Origin: Rhodanobacteraceae bacterium
GTDB taxonomy: Bacteria; Pseudomonadota; Gammaproteobacteria; Xanthomonadales; Rhodanobacteraceae
Length of the DNA: 5,017 nt
NCBI GenBank assembly: GCA_025928735.1
Contig: JAICIW010000199.1
Location: 1-5,017, forward strand
Direction of reading: 5' to 3'
Below, one piece after another: positions 1-4,326 of this stretch. The translations under genes and the position numbers were made by a program. How positions within the stretch are numbered: the stretch's first letter is position 1; each line of letters opens with the position of its first letter. The notes under the pieces are model-generated. The model was not told the origin of the DNA, did not search any database, and was given only the letters and a program-made list of their open reading frames with translations.

Positions 1-276
1 AAAGGCCGGCAGGTTTACATCGAGGGTTCGCTGCGCACCGACAAGTACACCGACAAGGAAGGCGTCGAACGTTACTCCACCGACATCGTCGCCAATGAGA
101 TGCAGATGCTGGGCGGCCAAGGTGAGGGCGGCGGTGGTGGCCGGGGAGAAGGTGGCGATTACCGTCCGCGTTCGCCGCAGGGACGTCCGGCTGGCGGGGC
201 GCCGGGCGGCGCGCGCCAGTCCACACCGCCCCCACCGCAGGACAACGGCTTCGAGGACGACGATATCCCGTTCTGA
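1..276 (+). CDS. ssb: Single-stranded DNA-binding protein SSB, C-terminal part
   Basis: This is the 3' part of the gene for SSB, which coats single-stranded DNA in replication, recombination and repair and recruits partner proteins. The reading frame is open from base 1 and gives 91 visible residues before TGA; the start lies to the left. The first ~38 residues (KGRQVYIEGSLRTDKYTDKE, then YSTDIVANEMQMLGG) match the last strands of the SSB OB fold. A low-complexity linker rich in Gly, Arg, Pro and Gln follows (about residues 39-80). The protein ends in the acidic tip FEDDDIPF, the conserved peptide that binds SSB-interacting proteins, so the C-terminus is intact. The linker is GC-rich and repetitive, as is usual in this gene. 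Identification is secure; the full length cannot be seen. A small hairpin starts just after the stop codon. Confidence 0.96.
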   Translation, partial: KGRQVYIEGSLRTDKYTDKEGVERYSTDIVANEMQMLGGQGEGGGGGRGEGGDYRPRSPQGRPAGGAPGGARQSTPPPPQDNGFEDDDIPF

Positions 277-278
277 GA

Positions 279-298
279 TACACCTCTGCAAAGGTGTA
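279..298 (+). other. 7-bp inverted repeat between ssb and the GFA gene, overlapping its ribosome binding site
   Basis: TACACCT (279-285) and AGGTGTA (292-298) are perfect inverted repeats around a 6-nt loop, beginning 2 nt after the ssb stop. There is no T-run, so a strong intrinsic terminator is unlikely. The right arm holds AAGGTG (291-296), the only Shine-Dalgarno-like sequence for the GTG start at 306 (9-nt spacing). Folding of the RNA would therefore hide that site. An effect on translation is inference. Confidence 0.4.
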
Positions 299-305
299 GA
301 CGACA

Positions 306-794
306 GTGGCAGCAACCGAAACATTCGAAGGCGGGTGTGATTGCCGGTTCATCCGCTATTGCCTCACCCGCATGCCACTATTCGTGCATTGCTGCCACTG
401 CCGCTGGTGCCAGCGCGAAACCGGCAGTGCGTTCGTGTTGAACGCGCTGATCGAAACCGAATGCGTGGAACTGCCGGACGGCGCGCCCGAAATGGTGGCG
501 ACGCCTTCGGCGAGCGGCAAGGGCCAGCACATCGCGCGTTGTCCGCATTGCCGCGTTGCGCTGTGGAGCCATTACGCGGGCGCGGGTCAGAAGTTTGCCT
601 TCGTGCGCGTGGGCACGCTCGATGATCCCGACCGTTTCCCGCCCGACATCCATATCTTCACGATGTCGAAGCAGCCTTGGGTGATCCTGCCGGAAAGCGT
701 GCCGGTCATGCGCGAGTATTACGACCGCGAGACATACTGGCCGAAAGCGAGCCTTGAGCGGCGTGCGGCGCTGCTCGCGAAATCTTCAACGTAG
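306..794 (+). CDS. GFA-family (DUF636) glutathione-dependent formaldehyde-activating-like protein
   Basis: A 162-residue zinc-binding protein of the GFA/CENP-V family. The founding member, Paracoccus Gfa, was linked to formation of S-hydroxymethylglutathione from formaldehyde and glutathione, but most members have no proven substrate, so only the fold is assigned here. The cysteine pattern is clear: GGCDC (C11, C13), CCHCRWCQR (C30, C32, C35), then RCPHC (C79, C82) followed by LWSHY and the typical G-T-L-D-D-P segment near residues 102-107. Together these give the usual metal ligands of the fold. The start is GTG at 306; the next in-frame codons upstream reach a TAG at 297-299, and later ATG codons would lose C11 and C13, so this start is nearly forced. 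AAGGTG (291-296) serves as a weak ribosome binding site. It follows ssb by 29 bp and could be co-transcribed. Its TAG stop is part of the adjacent REP element. Confidence 0.9.
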   Translation: MAATETFEGGCDCRFIRYCLTRMPLFVHCCHCRWCQRETGSAFVLNALIETECVELPDGAPEMVATPSASGKGQHIARCPHCRVALWSHYAGAGQKFAFVRVGTLDDPDRFPPDIHIFTMSKQPWVILPESVPVMREYYDRETYWPKASLERRAALLAKSST

Positions 795-890
795 GTTGGG
801 CTGAACCGGCGCCCTCTGCCGGTGAAGCCCAACACTGGCGCTCACGATGTTGGGCTTCCGCCGATGGAGCCGGCCTCAGCCCAACCTACG
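790..890. repeat. Inverted pair of REP hairpins with GTAG heads (SMAG-like), between convergent genes
   Basis: Two hairpin units lie head-outward. Unit 1 begins with GTAG (791-794), then GTTGGGCT (795-802) pairs with AGCCCAAC (826-833); inside, after symmetric GA/GA positions (803-804, 824-825), ACCGGC (805-810) pairs with GCCGGT (818-823) around a 7-nt loop. Unit 2 is the mirror copy: GTTGGGCT (849-856) pairs with AGCCCAAC (878-885), with TC/TC (857-858, 876-877), GCCG (860-863) pairing with CGGC (871-874), and a CTAC end (886-889). The outer 15 bp (790-804 with 876-890) and an inner 11 bp (824-834 with 848-858) are perfect inverted repeats, so a three-armed cloverleaf is an alternative fold. 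GTAG-headed REPs are known from Stenotrophomonas (SMAG elements) and are mobilised by RAYT transposases; no such gene is in the window. Its place between convergent genes suggests a role as bidirectional terminator or mRNA stabiliser. Confidence 0.87.
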
Positions 891-896
891 AACCCC

Positions 897-1304
897 CTAT
901 TTCGATTTGGGTCCGCGCATCGGTACTGCGTGGCCGTACAACGAGGTGGGGTCGCGCGACAGCTTGTTCTTGTCGAGGGCGTCCAGATAGGACTGCCAGT
1001 TCTTGTCCTGCTGGGCGCCGAGATCGTGCAGGGTTTCCCAGGAGTAGATGCCGGTGGCGTGTCCATCGGTGAAGTGCAGCGAGACGGCGTAATTGCCGAC
1101 TGGCTGCAGTTCCATGATCCCGACTTCGCGCTTGCCGGCGACCAGCACCTGCTGGCCGGGTCCGTGGCCCTGGACTTCGGCGGACGGTGAATAGACACGC
1201 AGGTATTCGGCCGGCAGCACGAAGCGTTCGCCGGAGTCGAACACGACTTCAAGCGTGCGCGACTTCTTGTGCAGGGTGATGTCCGTGGGTCTGGGCGTGG
1301 TCAT
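897..1304 (-). CDS. DUF971 (gamma-butyrobetaine hydroxylase-like N-terminal domain) protein
   Basis: A 135-residue protein consisting of one GBBH-like N-terminal domain (DUF971), a small domain that is the N-terminal part of gamma-butyrobetaine hydroxylases but occurs alone in many bacteria, where its role is not established. Family hallmarks are visible: FVLPAEYLRVYSPSAEVQGHG at about residues 28-48, then NYAVSLHFTDGHATGIYSWE (about 71-90) followed by TLHDLG. The hydroxylase catalytic domain is absent. The last ~40 residues are polar and contain the variable tail. No Shine-Dalgarno sequence precedes the ATG; instead TAAAAT lies exactly 6 nt upstream, suggesting a leaderless transcript. It is the last gene of the minus-strand block, 61 bp after the preceding gene. 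Placement of a DUF971 gene near hslVU is familiar from Xanthomonas-type genomes. Its stop codon lies 7 bp from the REP element. Confidence 0.9.
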   Translation of the reverse strand: MTTPRPTDITLHKKSRTLEVVFDSGERFVLPAEYLRVYSPSAEVQGHGPGQQVLVAGKREVGIMELQPVGNYAVSLHFTDGHATGIYSWETLHDLGAQQDKNWQSYLDALDKNKLSRDPTSLYGHAVPMRGPKSK

Positions 1305-1316
1305 CCGACGATTTTA
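1305..1316 (-). promoter_or_regulatory. Candidate leaderless start: -10 hexamer 6 nt before the DUF971 ATG
   Basis: On the minus strand TAAAAT (plus-strand 1311-1316) is followed by 6 nt and then the ATG, which places the A of ATG at the expected +1. TAAAAT matches the sigma-70 -10 consensus at five of six positions. I see no -35 element at normal spacing; a TTGACC (1346-1351) is 29 bp away, too far. No purine-rich ribosome binding site is present. Prediction only. Confidence 0.33.
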
Positions 1317-1350
1317 TCGGCACACGGCGCCGCGGGCCTGATGCCGGTCA

Positions 1351-1362
1351 ATCACGTGTGAT
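1351..1362. other. Short palindrome ATCACGTGTGAT between the 204-residue gene and the DUF971 gene
   Basis: ATCAC (1351-1355) and GTGAT (1358-1362) are a 5-bp inverted repeat around GT, just past the stop of the upstream gene. It lies in the 61-bp gap, upstream of the proposed start of the DUF971 gene. It could be a small protein-binding site or chance; there is no U-run to make it a terminator. Confidence 0.2.
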
Positions 1363-1365
1363 GCA

Positions 1366-1980
1366 CTAATGCACGCTGCCGAACCCCGACCCCGCAAAGT
1401 CGATCCGCGGCGGCTGGCCGGCGACGTCCAGCAGCACCTGCGCGTACGGTTCATCGAAGCTCACGGTGGAAATCTCGTCCCAGCCGAAGAACGACGGCTC
1501 GCGCAGCCATTCGGCGTCGGGGGTGATTTCCTGCAGGGTGAAACCGTCTTCCTCGGTGCCGAGCGGGCGGCCGATGTAGCAGACCTCGTGTTCGTCCTCG
1601 GTGTCGACGTGCACGCACATCACCGCCGCGTATTCGGCCGCGGCGCGCACCACTTGGGTAGTGTCGTCCAGCGGAAAATTACGCGGCAGGCGTGGATGGA
1701 CGTTGCGGATCGCCAGCGCCTTTTCGATGAAGACATGATGGCCGTCCGGCGCCTCGACTTCGCTGATGTCGGCGAGCCGCAGCGCGTACAGACCATCGAA
1801 ACTGATCTGGTCGCCGACCACCCACATCAGCAGCCATTCCTTGCCGATGCCGGCGAGGTAACCACAGAAGCTGCCATCCTCGAGATTGCTGCGCCACACG
1901 CGCACCAGTTCACCGCGTTGCATGGCGCCCCGCAGCTTGGGGCGCGGGCTGGCGGACTGGAATTTCAGAACCTTGCCCAT
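1366..1980 (-). CDS. Conserved-looking hypothetical protein, 204 residues
   Basis: I do not recognise this protein. It is predicted soluble: no signal peptide and no convincing membrane segment, with many acidic residues. Two parts look alike in outline. Residues ~24-76 form a strand-rich stretch (LVRVWR, then CGYLAGIGKEWLLMWVVGD) ending in YALRLADISEVE. Residues ~115-182 form a second (AVMCVHVD, VCYIGRPLG, FTLQEI) ending in FFGWDEISTVSF. Each ends in an aromatic-rich strand and a D-(E)-I-S-x-V motif, as in small Sm-like or SH3-like beta barrels; a duplicated barrel is inference. Codon use matches its neighbours and the frame is long and open, so it is very likely real. ATG at 1980 lies 46 bp past hslU. 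There is no Shine-Dalgarno sequence, but TAGAAT sits exactly 6 nt upstream. Met20 (ATG at 1923) is an alternative start. Its position behind hslVU hints at, but does not prove, a stress or proteostasis role. Confidence 0.82.
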   Translation of the reverse strand: MGKVLKFQSASPRPKLRGAMQRGELVRVWRSNLEDGSFCGYLAGIGKEWLLMWVVGDQISFDGLYALRLADISEVEAPDGHHVFIEKALAIRNVHPRLPRNFPLDDTTQVVRAAAEYAAVMCVHVDTEDEHEVCYIGRPLGTEEDGFTLQEITPDAEWLREPSFFGWDEISTVSFDEPYAQVLLDVAGQPPRIDFAGSGFGSVH

Positions 1981-1992
1981 GACGTCATTCTA
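1981..1992 (-). promoter_or_regulatory. Candidate leaderless start: -10 hexamer 6 nt before the ATG at 1980
   Basis: On the minus strand TAGAAT (plus-strand 1987-1992) is followed by GACGTC and then the ATG. This puts +1 on the start codon itself. TAGAAT matches the -10 consensus at five of six positions. No recognisable -35 lies 16-18 bp upstream; that space is taken by a GC-rich hairpin. The same arrangement recurs at the next gene downstream. Confidence 0.35.
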
Positions 1993-1993
1993 G

Positions 1994-2024
1994 CCGGACC
2001 GGGCAGCGACTGCCCGGATGCCGG
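1994..2024 (-). other. GC-rich hairpin in the hslU-downstream gap
   Basis: CCGGGCAG (1999-2006) and CTGCCCGG (2010-2017) form a perfect 8-bp stem around a 3-nt loop, and CCGG (1994-1997) can pair with CCGG (2021-2024) as an outer stem. The hairpin starts 2 nt after the hslU stop codon on the minus strand. It lacks a following U-run (the next bases read TCCGGCTAGAATG), so it is at best a weak terminator or an mRNA 3'-end protector for hslVU. It also abuts the -10-like hexamer of the next gene. Confidence 0.5.
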
Positions 2025-2026
2025 TT

Positions 2027-3373
2027 TCACAGGATATAGCGGGAGAGATCTTCGTTCGAAGCCAGGTCTTTGAGGTTTTTGTCGACATATTCGGCGTCGA
2101 TCGAGTATTTTTCGCCACTTTTGTCGGCGGCTTCGAACGAAATGGATTCCAGCAGGCGTTCCATGACCGTCTGCAGGCGGCGGGCGCCGATGTTCTCGGT
2201 GCTCTCGTTGACCTGGAAGGCCACTTCGGCCAGTTTGGCGATGCCGTCCTCGGTGAATTCCAGCTTCACGCCTTCGGTATTGAGCATCGCGGCGTATTGC
2301 TTGGTCAGCGCGTTATTGGGTTCGGACAGGATGCGTTCGAAATCCTTGACCGACAGCGCCGACAACTCCACACGGATCGGCAGGCGACCCTGCAGTTCCG
2401 GAATCAGGTCCGAGGGCTTGGCCATCGAGAATGCGCCCGATGCAATGAACAGCACGTGGTCGGTCTTGACCGGGCCGTATTTGGTGGACACCGTCGAGCC
2501 TTCGACCAGCGGCAGCAGGTCGCGCTGCACGCCTTCGCGCGACACGCCGGCACCGCCCCAATCGCTGCGCTGGGCGACCTTGTCGATCTCGTCGATGAAC
2601 ACGATGCCGTTCTGTTCGCAATTCTCGATCGCCTGCGCGCGCAGTTCGTCGTCATTAAGCAGCTTGCCGGCCTCTTCGTCGATCAGCATGGGCCGCGCGG
2701 CCTTGATCTTGAGCTTGCGTTTCTGCGTCTTGCCGCCACCCATGCTCTGGAACATCGAGCGCAGTTGCTGTGACATCTCCTCCATGCCCGGCGGCGCCAT
2801 GATTTCCACGCCCACGTTCATGGAAAACTCGAGTTCGATTTCGCGCTCATCCAGCGCGCCCTCGTGCAGTTGCTTGCGAAGCTTGCCGCGCGTGGACGAA
2901 TCGGATTCGAGCTGTTGTTGCTGATCGGCCTGCTGGTCCCAACCGCCGCTGGTTTCGCGGCGCGGCAGCAGCGCATCGAGGATGCGCTCGTCGGCGTGTT
3001 CCTCGGCCTGCGATTTCACGCGTTCCTTGGCGAGATCGCGCGTCAATTTGTAGGCCACGTCGGCGAGGTCGCGCACGATGGAATCGACGTCCTTGCCGAC
3101 GTAACCGACCTCGGTGAACTTGGTGGCTTCCACCTTCACGAACGGCGCTTTCGCGAGCGTCGCGAGGCGTCGCGCGATCTCGGTTTTGCCGACCCCGGTC
3201 GGCCCGATCATCAGGATGTTCTTGGGCGTCACTTCATTGCGGAATGCGGGATCGAGCTGCATCCGGCGCCAGCGATCGCGCAGCGCGATGGCCACCGCGC
3301 GCTTGGCGTTGTGCTGGCCGATGATGAAGCGGTCGAGTTCGTTGACGATTTCGCGGGGGGTCAATTCGGACAT
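2027..3373 (-). CDS. hslU: ATP-dependent protease ATPase subunit HslU (ClpY)
   Basis: HslU is the hexameric AAA+ unfoldase that feeds substrates into the HslV protease in the cytoplasm. All functional parts are visible in 448 residues (E. coli: 443). The N-terminus MSELTPREIVNELDRFIIGQ is family-typical and fixes the start. Walker A is GPTGVGKT (57-64), the pore loop GYVG is at 90-93, and Walker B IVFIDEID at 257-264. The arginine-finger segment ELQGRLPIRVEL is at 326-337 and sensor 2 GARRL at 396-400. The I domain occupies roughly 110-240 and includes a Q/D-rich stretch (about 146-160). The C-terminus EDLSRYIL is the tail that docks into HslV and activates it. It lies 57 bp after hslV, in the same reading frame. 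No Shine-Dalgarno sequence precedes the ATG (upstream bases are GGTCCCC), so it may depend on translational coupling to hslV. No sign of damage or transfer. Confidence 0.99.
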   Translation of the reverse strand: MSELTPREIVNELDRFIIGQHNAKRAVAIALRDRWRRMQLDPAFRNEVTPKNILMIGPTGVGKTEIARRLATLAKAPFVKVEATKFTEVGYVGKDVDSIVRDLADVAYKLTRDLAKERVKSQAEEHADERILDALLPRRETSGGWDQQADQQQQLESDSSTRGKLRKQLHEGALDEREIELEFSMNVGVEIMAPPGMEEMSQQLRSMFQSMGGGKTQKRKLKIKAARPMLIDEEAGKLLNDDELRAQAIENCEQNGIVFIDEIDKVAQRSDWGGAGVSREGVQRDLLPLVEGSTVSTKYGPVKTDHVLFIASGAFSMAKPSDLIPELQGRLPIRVELSALSVKDFERILSEPNNALTKQYAAMLNTEGVKLEFTEDGIAKLAEVAFQVNESTENIGARRLQTVMERLLESISFEAADKSGEKYSIDAEYVDKNLKDLASNEDLSRYIL

Positions 3374-3430
3374 GGGGACCGGAATCGGGAATGATGAATG
3401 GGGATCGGGAGAGCGGTGGTTTCGGGCGGG

Positions 3431-4018
3431 TCAATGGGCAGTCAGCGAGTTTTTTGCCGATTCTCTATTCTCGTTCTCGACTCCCAGCTCTTCGATCGTG
3501 ACGTTGTGATTGGTGTAGATGCAGATGTCGCCGGCAATCCCGAGCGCCTTCTCGACGATCTGGCGTGCATCCAGATCGGAGTTGTCCAGCAACGCCTTGG
3601 CCGCGGCTTGCGCATAGGGGCCGCCCGAGCCGATCGCGATCAGGCCGTACTCGGGCTCCAGCACGTCACCGTTGCCGGAGATCAAGAGCGAAGCTTCCTT
3701 GTCGGCCACCGCCAGCATGGCTTCCAGGCGGCCCAGTCGCCGGTCGGTGCGCCATTCCTTGGCCAGCTCCACCGCGGCGCGGGTCAACTGGCCGTTGTGC
3801 TTGGCCAGCTTGTCTTCGAACAGTTCGAACAGGGTGAATGCGTCCGCGGTCGCGCCGGCAAACCCCGCCAGCACGTCGGAATTCTTGCCCAGCCTGCGGA
3901 TCTTGCGCGCGTTGGCCTTGACCACGGTGTTGCCCAGCGTGACCTGGCCATCGCCGCCCAGCACGACCTTGTCGCCCTTGCGTACGGACAGGATGGTGGT
4001 GGCGTGGAAGGATTCCAT
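3431..4018 (-). CDS. hslV: ATP-dependent protease subunit HslV (ClpQ)
   Basis: HslV is the dodecameric, proteasome-like N-terminal-threonine protease partnered by HslU. The chosen ATG at 4018 gives 195 residues starting MESFHATTILSVRKG. Removal of MESFHA would expose the catalytic Thr7 (mature T1). Asp23 (D17), Lys39 (K33) and Ser131 in GSGG are the expected active-site residues. The motifs GGDGQVTLGNTVVK, AGFAGATADAFTLFE and GNGDVLEPEYGLIAIGSGGPYA are diagnostic. An in-frame ATG at 4078 would add 20 unrelated residues; 4018 is preferred because it gives the family's short propeptide and has GAGAG 4 nt upstream. After the normal end TIEEL the protein carries 17 extra residues (GVENENRESAKNSLTAH), about 13 more than in E. 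coli, encoded by AT-richer, GAGAA-repeating DNA. First gene of the hslVU operon; xerC, often upstream in related genomes, is absent here. Confidence 0.98.
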   Translation of the reverse strand: MESFHATTILSVRKGDKVVLGGDGQVTLGNTVVKANARKIRRLGKNSDVLAGFAGATADAFTLFELFEDKLAKHNGQLTRAAVELAKEWRTDRRLGRLEAMLAVADKEASLLISGNGDVLEPEYGLIAIGSGGPYAQAAAKALLDNSDLDARQIVEKALGIAGDICIYTNHNVTIEELGVENENRESAKNSLTAH

Positions 4019-4046
4019 GGCGCTCTCGTTCTCGGGGATGCCGCAA

Positions 4047-4075
4047 AGGTGGGGATGGCTGCAGCCGATCCCAAG
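4047..4075 (-). promoter_or_regulatory. Sigma-32 (heat-shock) type promoter for hslVU
   Basis: Read on the minus strand, CTTGGGA (plus-strand 4069-4075) is followed by a 14-nt spacer and CCCCACCT (4047-4054). The sigma-32 consensus is roughly CTTGAAA, 11-16 nt, CCCCATNT, so the -35 matches five of seven and the -10 six of seven defined positions. Transcription would start near 4040, leaving a ~22-nt leader that contains the GAGAG ribosome binding site. hslVU is a known sigma-32 operon in E. coli, which supports the reading. The spacer contains the palindrome GGCTGCAGCC. Confidence 0.55.
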
Positions 4076-4177
4076 CACGCCGGGCCCGTTCGCGCCGCCC
4101 GATATGGCCTAATCGTGGCGCGACAATCGGGCCGAACGGCCGGGTCAGCGCACCCAGTGTCGCCACTGGCATTTTCA

Positions 4178-4206
4178 TTGCGCTAATTTTTCGCCGCGAG
4201 TATCGT
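4178..4206 (+). promoter_or_regulatory. Weak sigma-70-like promoter candidate for the TonB-dependent receptor
   Basis: TTGCGC (4178-4183) and TATCGT (4201-4206) are 17 bp apart, with three and four of six consensus matches. The stretch between them contains a short T-run (4187-4191) and lies in the most AT-rich part of the gap. It would give a leader of about 110 nt. This is only the best candidate by eye. Confidence 0.25.
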
Positions 4207-4240
4207 TAAATCGCGGTTAGCTGAACCCCAAGGGGGAGGT

Positions 4241-4296
4241 ACGCGGCACACGCGACACACCACGCCGGGGAATCCGGCGGGACGCGGTGCACGCGA
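4241..4296 (+). repeat. Pair of 15-bp direct repeats flanking a hairpin in the receptor leader
   Basis: ACGCGGCACACGCGA (4241-4255) and ACGCGGTGCACGCGA (4282-4296) agree at 13 of 15 positions and are 41 bp apart start to start, close to four helical turns. Between them CGCCGG (4263-4268) and CCGGCG (4274-4279) form a 6-bp stem with a 5-nt loop. The block ends 30 bp before the receptor ATG, so it could be an operator pair or part of a structured 5' leader. Function is unknown. Confidence 0.45.
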
Positions 4297-4326
4297 TTGC
4301 ATTGTTCGATTTCCGCTGGAGAGCCC

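Larger units (their letters stand above)
4019..4326. promoter_or_regulatory. Divergent intergenic region between hslV and the TonB-dependent receptor
   Basis: This 308-bp gap holds no credible gene on either strand and no tRNA-like structure. It contains a sigma-32-like promoter for hslV at its left end, a weak sigma-70-like promoter for the receptor, and several inverted repeats: GGCTGCAGCC (4057-4066), GGCCGAACGGCC (4130-4141), CCAGTG/CACTGG (4154-4159, 4164-4169, followed by ATTTTC) and CGCCGG/CCGGCG (4263-4268, 4274-4279). A pair of 15-bp direct repeats flanks the last of these. There is an AT-rich patch at about 4171-4211 in otherwise GC-rich DNA, which suits a promoter. Confidence 0.7.

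Noticed and set aside
1311..1351. TTGACC and TAAAAT as a standard -35/-10 promoter before the DUF971 gene
   Set aside because: The two elements are 29 bp apart, far beyond the 16-18 bp needed for sigma-70.
3447..3458. A-AAA-AAC heptamer in the hslV tail, in the right phase for -1 ribosomal frameshifting
   Set aside because: The shifted frame leads into a product of about 66 more residues overlapping hslU out of frame, with no recognisable domain. I see no strong downstream hairpin at the proper distance, and the heptamer lies in a poorly conserved tail. Probably chance.
3469..4034. Exact 11-mer TCTCGTTCTCG present at both ends of hslV (3469-3479 and 4024-4034)
   Set aside because: A few exact 11-mer repeats are expected by chance in 5 kb, and one copy is simply the purine-rich ribosome binding site read on the other strand.
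4019..4078. Longer HslV beginning at the upstream in-frame ATG (4078)
   Set aside because: It would add 20 residues ahead of a standard short propeptide and would include the predicted sigma-32 -10 box and ribosome binding site as coding sequence.
4154..4175. CCAGTG/CACTGG hairpin followed by ATTTTC as a plus-strand terminator
   Set aside because: No plus-strand gene precedes it, the stem is only 6 bp and the T-run is short and broken. It may be an operator or chance.
3398..4186. Long open frame of 262 codons on the plus strand opposite hslV
   Set aside because: It mirrors hslV codons, has the composition expected of an antisense frame in GC-rich DNA and matches no family. Similar long plus-strand frames opposite hslU (2018-2773, 2864-3394) and opposite the 204-residue gene (1369-2073) are rejected for the same reason.
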